Below are positions 26,201-33,131 of a stretch of 64,000 nt of DNA, piece by piece. A model generated the notes under the pieces. It had not been told where the DNA came from. It worked only from the letters and a program-made list of their open reading frames with translations, and searched no databases. Origin of the DNA: Martinezella tropici (GTDB lineage Bacteria; Pseudomonadota; Alphaproteobacteria; Rhizobiales; Rhizobiaceae); the NCBI RefSeq assembly GCF_003287875.1, contig NZ_QMKK01000030.1:62001-126000 (forward strand), written 5' to 3'. The translations under genes and the position numbers were made by a program. Positions within the stretch are counted from its first letter, which is position 1. Every line of letters starts with the position of its first letter.

Positions 26201-27935
26201 CCGCGAAAGTGTAGGTGTCGGATCGGTCAAAGGCGAGCGTGCCGTTGTTCGTCACATCGCCGCTGATCGAACCCGACGTGCCGCCATTGCCAAGTTGTAG
26301 CGTGCCGGCCGAGATCGTCGTGCCGCCGGTATAGCCGTTGTTGGCCGTCAGCACAGTCGTGCCGGAGCCGATCTGGCTGACCGCGCCGCTGCCCGAAATC
26401 AATCCCGCGAAAGTGTAGGTGTCGGATCGGTCGAAGGCGAGCGTGCCGTTGTTCGTCACATCGCCGCTGATCGAACCCGACGCGCCGCCATTGCCAAATT
26501 GCAGTGTGCCGGCCGAAATCGTCGTGCCGCCCGTGTAGGTGTTGTTGCCGGTAAACACCGCCGTGCCGGTGCCGATCTTGGTGAGCGCGCCCGTGCCGCT
26601 GAACGGCGACGTAGCGGTGACATTGAAGGCGCCGGTATCGAGCGTGAGCCCACCTGCGCCGATGTTGAGCCTGGTGCCGGTAAACCCGCTAATAAAGGCC
26701 GTGTTGCTGGCGGTGGCGCGCAGCGTGGCACCGTCGAAGTTGGCCTGTGCCGTTCCTGGTCCGGCTGTCAGCGCCCCTGTGGAAAGGGTGCTGCCGCCAG
26801 ATAGGTTGAGCGCGGCCGTTGAGGCTGCGACGGCAGTCATCGTTACCGTATTGGCGGTCGCCGCCGCTCCGTTGGCAACCGTCAGCGTACCCTGGCCAAA
26901 GGCACCGATGTTGAGTGCCGCGCTGGTGTTCAACTGGGAGCCCGCGCCGGTGATGGTGGCTATTCCAGTTCCGGTGGCGCTGAGGGTGGGTCCCCCAATC
27001 GAGATCTGGCCGGTCGCTGTCACCACAGCCCCGTTTGTCACATTCAGCGTGCCACTGCCGCCGCCGCTGCCGCCCTGACCTCTGCCGACAGTCAGGACTC
27101 CATTTACATTCCACTTGGATCCGGCGCCGGAAATGTTGGCGATGCTGCTTGCGCCGCTAATTGCATATAGCGTTGAGACTCCAGAGGTGAGCGTACTGCC
27201 ACCCGTAAGGTTAATCACTCCCGTACCCGAGACGCCACCTTGGCCAAGACTCAGGTTCGCCCCCCCTGTGCTGACGGTGGCCCCATTGGCAATGTTCAGT
27301 GTGCCCGAACTGCCAGTGGCTCCACCGAGGATGACGCTTGTCGCCGTAGACCAGGACGATCCCGCGCCTGTGACCGTCACTGTTCCATTTCCGAACTGGC
27401 CAATGTAGTTCGTGCCGGTCGTCACACTGGACGACAGCGTGCTCCCGTTCTGAATCGTGAGCGCGCTCGTGCCTGTCGTCGTGCCCATCTGGAGGTTGCC
27501 GATCGTCGAACTCGCCGCACCGGACACACCCAGCACCGCAGGATTGGGCGAGTTCGTGTTGATCGTGACCGTGCCGGTGCCGCTCGGAGCCGTGCCCGTC
27601 GACCAGTTGCTGCCAACAGTCCAATCGGCACTCGTCGTGCCCTTCCAGACCTGCGCGCCGGCCGGGGCCGGCCAGCCGCACATAACCATCGCACCCACGC
27701 TGACGCCAGCCAACAGTGCATGGGACCGGTGCTTCTCGCCGCTCCCAAAGGTGCGAGTACCGTCAAAAAGGGCTCGGCTTCCGCCATTTCGGCGGCCCTC
27801 GGATGCGGGGATTCGAGCGGGATGGATGGTCAATGCGGTGTTATCGGCGCGTGTTAAAGGATCCCGTTTCCCGCGATACAGCTTATAATGATCAGAAACA
27901 TCGCCGCCTGTTCGAATTGTCACGCCGTGCCCCAC
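20283..27935 (-). CDS. Giant autotransporter with beta-strand repeats
   Basis: A surface protein of about 2550 residues. GTG 27935 opens the frame; no better ATG is available before the signal. A long charged N-terminal region of about 75 residues precedes the hydrophobic core LLAGVSVGAMVMCG, with a likely cut at AGA|QV. The passenger holds dozens of autotransporter-associated beta-strand repeats (GGTTISAGTLQLGNGG type), four of them nearly identical in a 204-bp tandem array, plus three copies of a larger module. The final 330 residues form a beta-barrel starting with APGVPLYEAY and ending in FKLSW. Function is probably adhesion or biofilm formation; no enzymatic site is visible. It converges on the L,D-transpeptidase and on autotransporter 1, whose barrel is similar. 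Confidence 0.88.
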   Translation of the reverse strand: MGHGVTIRTGGDVSDHYKLYRGKRDPLTRADNTALTIHPARIPASEGRRNGGSRALFDGTRTFGSGEKHRSHALLAGVSVGAMVMCGWPAPAGAQVWKGTTSADWTVGSNWSTGTAPSGTGTVTINTNSPNPAVLGVSGAASSTIGNLQMGTTTGTSALTIQNGSTLSSSVTTGTNYIGQFGNGTVTVTGAGSSWSTATSVILGGATGSSGTLNIANGATVSTGGANLSLGQGGVSGTGVINLTGGSTLTSGVSTLYAISGASSIANISGAGSKWNVNGVLTVGRGQGGSGGGSGTLNVTNGAVVTATGQISIGGPTLSATGTGIATITGAGSQLNTSAALNIGAFGQGTLTVANGAAATANTVTMTAVAASTAALNLSGGSTLSTGALTAGPGTAQANFDGATLRATASNTAFISGFTGTRLNIGAGGLTLDTGAFNVTATSPFSGTGALTKIGTGTAVFTGNNTYTGGTTISAGTLQFGNGGASGSISGDVTNNGTLAFDRSDTYTFAGLISGSGAVSQIGSGTTVLTANNGYTGGTTISAGTLQLGNGGTSGSISGDVTNNGTLAFDRSDTYTFAGLISGSGAVGQIGSGTTILTADDGYTGGTTISAGTLQLGNGGTSGSISGDVTNNGTLAFDRSDTYTFAGLISGSGAVGQIGSGTTILTANNSYTGGTTISAGTLQLGNGGTSGSISGDVTNNGILVFDRSDAYSFAGAISGTGGVNNLGSGITTLTGTNSYTGATNVSAGTLLVSGDQSAATGLTTVSSGATLGGTGTIGGDVTVTNGGTLAPGAAGNAPGTLTINGALTLNNTSNVNVDFGQANVSGGSLNDLISVGGNLTLDGTLNVTQTAGGTFGPGVYRIFNYGGTLTNNGLDVMDPNYFVQTAVANQVNLVNSAGLTLSYWDGDAGPHSNSIIDGGNGTWRAAGDQNWTDSTGLFAAPFANGSFAIFQGAAGTVAVDNGNGQVQAGGMQFATGGYTVQGGDIELVGPQSLIRVGDGSAAGASFVATIASDLTGSSELVKSDLGTLVLSGSNSYTGGTAINGGTLQISADANLGNAAGGLSFAGGILRNTAAITTARSVTLDVAGGTFNTDADLTLNGAIGGAGTLTKTGSGTLVLNGANTYQGGTVINGGTVQVASDANLGDTTGTLALNGAALQTTASFTSARTATLNAGGGIFDTDNLTTLTLNGAIGGTGALTKGGAGTLALAADNSYAGGTTIAGGTLQLGNGGAVGSITGNIVDNGTLAFNRNNSYNFGGLISGTGGLDQSGSGVTILTANNSYAGTTTVQAGTLIVDGDQSAATGATVVEAGGALGGTGTIGGNVNVLDNGALNPGNVGSTPGTLTINGNLTLAANATLNYNLGQAGVVGGPYNDLTVVHGNLTLAGLLNVSETPGGNFGPGIYRIISYDGTLTDLGLADTSPDYIVQTSVANQVNLVNIAGQTLNYWDGGAGPKFNDLVNGGSGTWRASGDDNWTDTTGHLNARFSNGSFAIFGGTAGTVQVDDSNGQVQAAGMQFATDGYTVQGDSVTLVGPQSIIRVGDGTSAGGAYTATIASALQGNSQLVKADLGTLVLTGNNTYTGGTRINQGTLQFTTDANLGSASGNLTLDGGSLRNTNAIVLARGVTLGAGSGTFDTLGDLTVNGVVDGAGGFTKTGAAALTLTGTNSYAGSSIVSAGSLYIDGNQSGATGLTSVSNGATLGGAGTIGGNVTIANGATLSPGSANGAPGTLTIAGNLTLSGGSTLNYSLGQANVPAGVLNDLTIVGGNLVLDGTLNVAVPPTGTFSPGVYRLFNYAGALTDNGLALGTIPSSDYFLQTAISHQVNLVNTDGLTLNYWDGGSGTRFDGVINGGDGVWQSSAGNGDWANSTGSINASYSDAGFAVFAGTAGTVTVDNSHGQVTTSGMQFMTSGYVVRGDAIDLVGPVATIRVGDGTSASAGITATIASELAGTSQLVKTDVGTLVLTGANTYTGGTAIQAGTLQLGNGGIAGSIVGDIANNGTLAFDRADKYIFNGVISGSGTIRQIGSGLTRLTADSSAFSGTTSIEAGTLSVNGSLCGDVNVLSGGRLQGIGTVCDTDNFAGGTVAPGNSIGTLTVAGNYTGDGGRLEIESQLGGDASPTDRLVVTGNTSGTTNVKVINVGGAGAQTVEGIRIVEVGGASNGIFSLAGDYTFQGQQAVVGGAYAYRLYKGGVSTPSDGDWYLRSTYTLPDDPSGAVPDPQPLYAPGVPLYEAYAGVLQSFNELGTLQQRIGNRTWGNGEATPQGTDMFDQAPAGGKAIWARIEAAHAKFDPERSATGADYTATTWKFEAGLDGLFYDGEAGALIGGVTVHYGTVSSNVSSIFGTGSIDANGYGLGGSLTWYGNSGFYADAQAQATWYDTDLTSATLGRKLTEGNNGFGYALSIESGQKIPLHDNWSITPQVQLSYSSVRFNDFTDPYGARVSLDDGQSLTGRIGLSADYENGWKNAAGQINRSHVYGIANLYYDFLDGSNVHVSDASLVSKNQPLWGGVGLGGSLNLGDRTTVYGEAFARTSLKDFGDSNSAGAKVGFKLSW
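22090..25330 (-). repeat. Three dispersed copies of a large passenger module
   Basis: A block of roughly 140 codons occurs three times, at about 24900-25330, 23260-23690 and 22090-22560. Each copy contains QVNLVN, then LNYWDGG, a GTWRASGD-like segment, FAIFGGTAGTV, GQVQAAGMQFAT, GYTVQGD and IIRVGDG. The copies are separated by beta-strand repeat stretches and are more diverged than the 204-bp array, which suggests older duplications. Confidence 0.8.
25715..26530 (-). repeat. Four tandem 204-bp repeats in the giant autotransporter
   Basis: Four consecutive 68-codon units in the passenger. The spacing of matching points (25921, 26125, 26329, 26533) is exactly 204 bases. Each unit reads GGTTISAGTLQ, then GDVTNNGTLAFDRSD, then SGSGAVGQIGSGTTILTA. 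The two middle units are nearly identical at the DNA level and the last is the most diverged. Copy number could change by slippage or unequal crossing-over without breaking the frame. Confidence 0.9.
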
Positions 27936-28722
27936 ATAAATTATTGGTAAATAATGCTTTTCTCGACGAATCGAGCTCTATGAAGATTGCAGAAAACGGC
28001 AGGATTGTATTTTAGAATGTTTCTGTATCTATCAAAATATTGCGATTTTTGTAAAATACTGCAACGTATCGTTGCCAGAATGTTACTTTACTGCCGCAGC
28101 AACTAATACGAGTAGAGAGCCTGACCGGCATAGTGCCGTTCCGCTCGATAACGCTGAGGCGGAATGGACACGGGTTAACTCACACGGTCCGTTGAGGCGC
28201 CAACCAACACCATGTCGCCGATTGAGGAATCATGGCAAATTAAGACGGGATATGTATTTGCTGGCCTGTCGCAAATTCCCTGGTGAACGAGCTGTTGACC
28301 GTCAGCGAGGAAATTGCCGCTCCCGATGTTCTGGAGCGTACCGATGATTCTGAGTGCTGTTGCCGACAAGCTGAAGCGTCAGCCGAAAGATGGACGGCGT
28401 CCAGGGCACGAGCTGGAAACCGAGGCATCGCCGATCATGACGAAACGACTGTAGGCGAGCGCGACGCGCTGACGGATCTCCAATTCACTGACGCCACGTT
28501 TATGGGACAACCCCGACCGGCTCATGAATCCAACAAAAGTCGCGCGGAAGCGTGCCCTGTCACACCACAATGGCATAGCACAGAATCGGCCTGCAGAGCG
28601 GTCTGCTTTGGGAAGCATTGGTAAACCGTAGTTCTCGAAAGAGATCCCAAAGGCATCGATCTATTTGAATTTCATTCACAAAGCTGATTTTTGGAAAGAG
28701 TGATAAATCGACGGGAACCACG
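27936..28722. other. Intergenic region between divergent genes, no gene recognised
   Basis: About 790 bases between the giant autotransporter (minus) and the GAF-GGDEF-EAL gene (plus). The first 150 bases are AT-rich and promoter-like, with a small palindrome at 28061. Short open frames between 28175 and 28624 on both strands have no good ribosome binding site. One plus-strand stretch near 28350 reads ADKLKRQPKDG, loosely like a fragment of a transposase N-terminus, but too short to call. Confidence 0.45.
28061..28075. promoter_or_regulatory. Small palindrome upstream of the giant autotransporter
   Basis: GCAACGTATCGTTGC has perfect 6-bp arms and a 3-bp centre. It lies 126 bases upstream of the giant autotransporter start in an AT-rich stretch. 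It differs in sequence from the palindrome before autotransporter 1, so a shared regulator is not indicated. Chance occurrence cannot be excluded. Confidence 0.35.
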
Positions 28723-30567
28723 ATGCCGGAAAAGCTTCAGAGGGAGATTTTGGATATGTTGGCGCGTGGAGCCTCGGTCGTGGAGGCCGGGAACTACATC
28801 TGCGCTCATGCTGAACGACTCGCTCCCGGTGTGCTCTGTTCGATTGTCACCGTTGACCACCACGGCTTTTTGCATCCGCTTGCCGGGAACAGCATATCCA
28901 AAAACTACTGCGACGCTCTCGATGGAATAAAAATCGGACCAGGCGTCGGCTCGTGCGGTACGGCTGCTTTTGTGCGCCGTCCGATTGCAGTCAAGGATAT
29001 CTTTTCCGATCCGCTTTGGGCTCCCTATCGAGCGCTTGCCGATATTCTTGCAAGCGAGCACGGCGTCAAAGCTTGTTGGTCAAGCCCCATCCTCCAAAGC
29101 GATGGCCGCGTGCTCGGAGCCTTTGGATTTTACTACAAGCAGAATCGAGGGCCCAGCCAGGAGGAACAAATGATTGTCGCTGAATGCGTCGATCTTTGTT
29201 CGCTGGTATTGGAGCGCGAGCATATAAAGGCCGAAAATCAACGTCTGGCCTATTTCGATCCGCTCACCGGACTTGGCAATCGCGCCAACTTCCTGAGAAC
29301 GCTTGAGACTGTAGCGGATCGTGCCGCCGGACCCATGGCAATCCTGTTGGTGGACATCGATCATCTCGGTCGGCTGAACGACGCCTTTGGCCATGCGGCT
29401 GGAGATAAGTTGATCATTCAAGTCGCCCGTATGATCGCAGCGATCTGTGGGCCCGAGGCCGTCTTCAGAGTGGATGCGGATGAGTTCGCGATCGTCATTA
29501 AAGAAAACCCGGATGCAGAGCTCTCGAGGATTTCCGGGGAGATTTTGCGCTCGATGGAGCAGCGATCAGACTGGGCCGGGGAGCATGACACTCCAATTTC
29601 CGTGAGCTGTGGTGGTGCGGTATCGGACGCGTCCCGGCTGCCTGATGTGCCAACTTTTCTGCAGCAGGCAAATCTGGCGCTGCAACATGCCAAGCAGACG
29701 GCGCGCGGAAGCTTCAGCCTTTACACAGAGGACCTCGCCGCGGCCCTTATGCAGCGGTTTCGGACCCTGCAATCCGTGAGAAGCGCATTGGCTGAAGATC
29801 GGATTGAGGCGCACTATCAGCCGATCGTCAGACTGGATACGCGAGAAATCGTAGGCCTGGAAGCTCTTTGCCGCGTTCGCACAAGAGAGGGAGACATTAT
29901 CTCGGGTGGTATGTTCATGGACGCGCTGCAGGATATTTCCATGGGATATCTGTTGACGGAGCGGATGCTGGAGCAGGTTGCCAGTGACGTGAGATATTGG
30001 CTCGATGAGGCAATTCTGCCTCAATTTGTCAGCGTGAATGTCTCCATGGCGGATTTCGACCAAAGAAATCTATGCGCGCGCGTCAAAGGCATATTTTCTC
30101 CTCACAACGTCCCGCTTAAATCCATCGTGATCGAGGTTACTGAATCGGTCTACATGGATGAAAGGAACCGCTACGTCGCTCAGGCAATCGAGGAACTGCG
30201 CACTGCAGGATTACTGGCAGCTTTGGATGACTTCGGAACGGGCTACGCGTCTCTGACCCACCTCCTCGAGTTCCCCGTGGATGTGATCAAGATCGATAAA
30301 AGTTTTGTAGACCGAATATCGGATGACCGTGGCGAAACCATAATCAAGGCTCTGCTTGATATGGCGACCGGGCTCGGCGTACGGATAGTGGCGGAAGGTG
30401 TGGAGACTACCAAACAAGCACGCAATCTCGCGCGTTTGGGATGTTCATTTGCACAAGGGTATTTGTTCGGTCGCGCCGCCGATCGTCATAAAACCACGGA
30501 GCGATTACGGGCTGGCATGGCGAAGCGGGCAAGGTACATGACCGATCAACACGCGCTCGGCAGCTGA
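28723..30567 (+). CDS. GAF-GGDEF-EAL protein, probable c-di-GMP phosphodiesterase
   Basis: A 614-residue cytoplasmic protein: GAF domain (about 20-165), GGDEF domain (about 175-330) and EAL domain (about 345-595). The cyclase motif is DADEF in place of GGDEF (near residue 250), so synthesis of c-di-GMP is unlikely, although it might still bind GTP. The EAL domain looks active: LEALCR near residue 376, ALDDFGTGYASL, KIDKSFV and VAEGVET are all in place. It therefore most likely hydrolyses c-di-GMP under GAF control. No membrane segment is seen. It lies about 5 kb from a glucan synthase of a type known to be activated by c-di-GMP, which may be its output. Confidence 0.9.
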   Translation: MPEKLQREILDMLARGASVVEAGNYICAHAERLAPGVLCSIVTVDHHGFLHPLAGNSISKNYCDALDGIKIGPGVGSCGTAAFVRRPIAVKDIFSDPLWAPYRALADILASEHGVKACWSSPILQSDGRVLGAFGFYYKQNRGPSQEEQMIVAECVDLCSLVLEREHIKAENQRLAYFDPLTGLGNRANFLRTLETVADRAAGPMAILLVDIDHLGRLNDAFGHAAGDKLIIQVARMIAAICGPEAVFRVDADEFAIVIKENPDAELSRISGEILRSMEQRSDWAGEHDTPISVSCGGAVSDASRLPDVPTFLQQANLALQHAKQTARGSFSLYTEDLAAALMQRFRTLQSVRSALAEDRIEAHYQPIVRLDTREIVGLEALCRVRTREGDIISGGMFMDALQDISMGYLLTERMLEQVASDVRYWLDEAILPQFVSVNVSMADFDQRNLCARVKGIFSPHNVPLKSIVIEVTESVYMDERNRYVAQAIEELRTAGLLAALDDFGTGYASLTHLLEFPVDVIKIDKSFVDRISDDRGETIIKALLDMATGLGVRIVAEGVETTKQARNLARLGCSFAQGYLFGRAADRHKTTERLRAGMAKRARYMTDQHALGS

Positions 30568-30795
30568 AAGACCGCCAGCAAGTCTTCGATTTCCGCAGGC
30601 TCAAAGAAGAACGGAAACAGAGCCGCACGATGTGGGCGATGATCTCGGCGGGCTATCTGCAAGCCGTGTTTCCTGACCGCTGATCGTTTCGAGCAAATCA
30701 TCCCCTGGCCGCTCATCATCCCGGTGAATGGACGAATTTTCTGCGACGGCAGCGAACGATTTGCTCTTGATGAGATTCATCCATGATATCAATCT

Positions 30796-32808
30796 GTGCA
30801 GACTTGGGATCGCGCAGGTTGCAATGTGGGACCCTGGGTCATTTTTCATCATGCACAGGCGGAACGGGAACCCTTGTTCAATCTTCACACATTTGGTCGC
30901 CTTCACCTCACGAACGATCTTGGCGATCTGTCGTTTCCAGACAAAGGCTTGTTGGCGATATGCTATCTGCTCGATACCAAACAGTTCGAGGCCAGCCGAA
31001 CCGATATTGCGACCTTGCTATGGAGCGGTGAAGACCGCGCCGGACTGCTGGCCAATATGCGCCAAACCATCGCCCGCATCAAAAGCCGTCAGCGCGAACT
31101 TGGCGTCGACTTTCTGACCTTTACGCCAACAACCGTCCGCGTTGAGGTCGAAACCCTGACCTCAGATCTGTCATTGTTCGACATCGCGGAGAACAATGAG
31201 CCCGTGCAGACACTGTATCGCTTGGCCGAGGCCGTGAAGGGCGACTTTTTAGAAGGTTTCGAGCCGGTCAATACGCTGCTCGATGTCTGGGTGGAACAGA
31301 AGCGCGAAGCCATTTCCCATCAGTTTTTGCGCGTCTTCAAGCGGGCATTGGCGACGATATCCGCGGCGGAGGCGGACATGACGATCCGCAAGCTGGCCCT
31401 TCAGGTCTTCCGGCTGCATCCGCACGACGAGGAGGTGCAGGCGTTTCTTCTCGAGTCGGGTGTTCACGATGGCCCACAGGATGGATCGGCTCTGCCCTTT
31501 GCCGCCAACGCACGTGCTGTCCGTTCGGATACCGAGACGGAACCGCTCTCCCTGCAACTCGCCAGTCGCATGTTCAACAAGCAGTTTGCGCAAGCCCGCG
31601 ATTCGCTTCTGGCACGTCCTCTGCCCGTCGTCCCGCCCTATGGCGAGCGAAAACTGGATGCGCCGCGGTTGGCATTGCTGCCGCCGCAGAACGACAGCGA
31701 GAGTATCGTCGCAACGCTTGTCGCCGCTTCATTGATCGAGGATATCACCATCGGCTTTTGCAGCCTGAAGAGCGTTCGGGTGGTTGCCCCGCACACCGCC
31801 GGACAGTTTTCCCGCGATCCAAACAAGGCGGCGGTCTTCGAGCGGCATGGTATCTCCTACATACTGGATACCCGTATCAGCTACGGCCAGGAGGTATCGC
31901 TCTTCGCGCAGCTGATCTTCTTTGCCAATGACGAGATCATCTGGGCCGAACGCTTCAGCCTCGATTCGTCGAATCTTACGCTACATAGGCGCGAACTCTC
32001 GAAGCGAATTGCGGTGATCGTTGCCTCTCACATCGAGCGCGATAGTCTGTCGCGCGCCTATTACGAAGCAAGCCCCGATGCCTATCACAGCTATCTCGTG
32101 GGACAGCGCCATCTGAAGGAACTGACCCTGCCCAATTTGCGCAGGGCGCGGCGGGAATTCCGCGCCGCGTTACAGAAGAACCCACACTTCGCGCCGGCGC
32201 TCAGCGGCCTAGCGCGCACCTATACCAAGGAATGGCTGCTGACGATGCGAGGTGACGAGCAGCTGTTGGCCTCGGCTGCGGAGTTTTCCACCAAGGCGAT
32301 TTCCGCTGGTGAGGATCTTGCGGGCGGGTACCGCGAACTGGGAATCGTAAAGCTGGCGCAGGGCGATATCGACGAGAGTGTCAACGCGCTGAATCTTGCC
32401 GAAACCCTTAGCCCTCATTACGCTGACATCATCGCGGATTACGCCGATACGCTGGTGCATGCCTCACGGCCGGCCGATGCGCTGAAAAAGATCGCCAATG
32501 CAATTGATCTCAATCCATTGGCTCCCGATACCTATCTCTGGACGGCCGCCGGCGCCAACTATTGTCTCTACCAATTCGAGACGGCATTGTCCTATATCGC
32601 CATGATGCATGACAGCGGCCTGGCCGATCGGCTGTCGGCCGCCTGCTGGGCAATGCTCGGCGATATGAAAAAAGCACGATCCTTCGTTCGCAATGTAAGA
32701 GCGACCATTCCCGATTTCGATGTGGACAAATGGCTGTCCATGATCGTGCTGAAGGAACAGTGGCAGAAAGACCTGTACCGCGAAGGGCTACGCAAGGCAG
32801 GATTTTGA
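30796..32808 (+). CDS. SARP/BTAD-type regulator with TPR tail
   Basis: Up to 670 residues. The N-terminal part (about 28-110: LHTFGRLHL, then FPDKGLLAICYLLD) resembles the winged-helix domain of SARP-type activators, followed by a bacterial transcriptional activation domain with helical repeats to about 225. Residues 280-400 are an alpha/beta region like those between the HTH and TPR parts of rhizobial CadC/adenylate-cyclase-like regulators. The last 230 residues are TPR repeats (for example YRELGIVKLAQGDIDESVNA). No cyclase catalytic domain or membrane helix is visible. GTG 30796, GTG 30826 and TTG 30874 are possible starts; the TTG has GGGAA close upstream. A 72-residue gene follows after 29 bases and is probably co-transcribed. 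Confidence 0.7.
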   Translation: MQTWDRAGCNVGPWVIFHHAQAEREPLFNLHTFGRLHLTNDLGDLSFPDKGLLAICYLLDTKQFEASRTDIATLLWSGEDRAGLLANMRQTIARIKSRQRELGVDFLTFTPTTVRVEVETLTSDLSLFDIAENNEPVQTLYRLAEAVKGDFLEGFEPVNTLLDVWVEQKREAISHQFLRVFKRALATISAAEADMTIRKLALQVFRLHPHDEEVQAFLLESGVHDGPQDGSALPFAANARAVRSDTETEPLSLQLASRMFNKQFAQARDSLLARPLPVVPPYGERKLDAPRLALLPPQNDSESIVATLVAASLIEDITIGFCSLKSVRVVAPHTAGQFSRDPNKAAVFERHGISYILDTRISYGQEVSLFAQLIFFANDEIIWAERFSLDSSNLTLHRRELSKRIAVIVASHIERDSLSRAYYEASPDAYHSYLVGQRHLKELTLPNLRRARREFRAALQKNPHFAPALSGLARTYTKEWLLTMRGDEQLLASAAEFSTKAISAGEDLAGGYRELGIVKLAQGDIDESVNALNLAETLSPHYADIIADYADTLVHASRPADALKKIANAIDLNPLAPDTYLWTAAGANYCLYQFETALSYIAMMHDSGLADRLSAACWAMLGDMKKARSFVRNVRATIPDFDVDKWLSMIVLKEQWQKDLYREGLRKAGF

Positions 32809-32837
32809 AACACCAAAGCAAAAAGGAAGACAGACTT

Positions 32838-33056
32838 ATGGCGCGAATTGTTGTTATCGGACTTCCAGACGAAAAGGGTTTATGGGTGGCTGACATCGAT
32901 GCGGGAACGATTACCCCGTTGCAGACACCTGTCTCTGGCGCGCTCAAGGAAGCAGACGATCTCCGCGCCGGCGGCGCAGTGATCGTGAAGAATGTCAATC
33001 TCGCAGTCGGCGTGAGCAGCACCAAAGCTGTTGCCGGCGGTTTCCTCGAAGGCTAG
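32838..33056 (+). CDS. Small protein of unknown function (72 aa)
   Basis: From ATG 32838, preceded by AAGGAAGA at good spacing, this encodes 72 residues beginning MARIVVIGLPDEKGLWVADI and ending in GGFLEG. It looks like a compact beta-rich fold with alternating hydrophobic residues; there is no signal peptide, cysteine or membrane helix. I do not recognise the family. It follows the SARP-type regulator by 29 bases on the same strand and converges with the toroid-protein gene. It could be a ligand or modulator for the regulator's TPR domain or a precursor peptide; the sequence does not decide. Confidence 0.7.
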   Translation: MARIVVIGLPDEKGLWVADIDAGTITPLQTPVSGALKEADDLRAGGAVIVKNVNLAVGVSSTKAVAGGFLEG

Positions 33057-33131
33057 CCGCTATCAACATGTCGACGGCGGCGCGGTTTGCGCCATCGGCA
33101 ATCAATTTGCTGGCTGTGTTTCCGGGAAACT

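Noticed and set aside
14908..27935. Possible large inverted repeat formed by the two autotransporter genes
   Set aside because: Only the barrel proteins are alike; I saw no long stretch of matching DNA that would act as an inverted repeat.
28283..28624. A 113-codon plus-strand frame upstream of the GGDEF-EAL gene
   Set aside because: Rich in Arg, Cys and Ala with no start signal; a fragment near 28350 faintly resembles a transposase N-terminus but is too short to support an insertion-sequence call.
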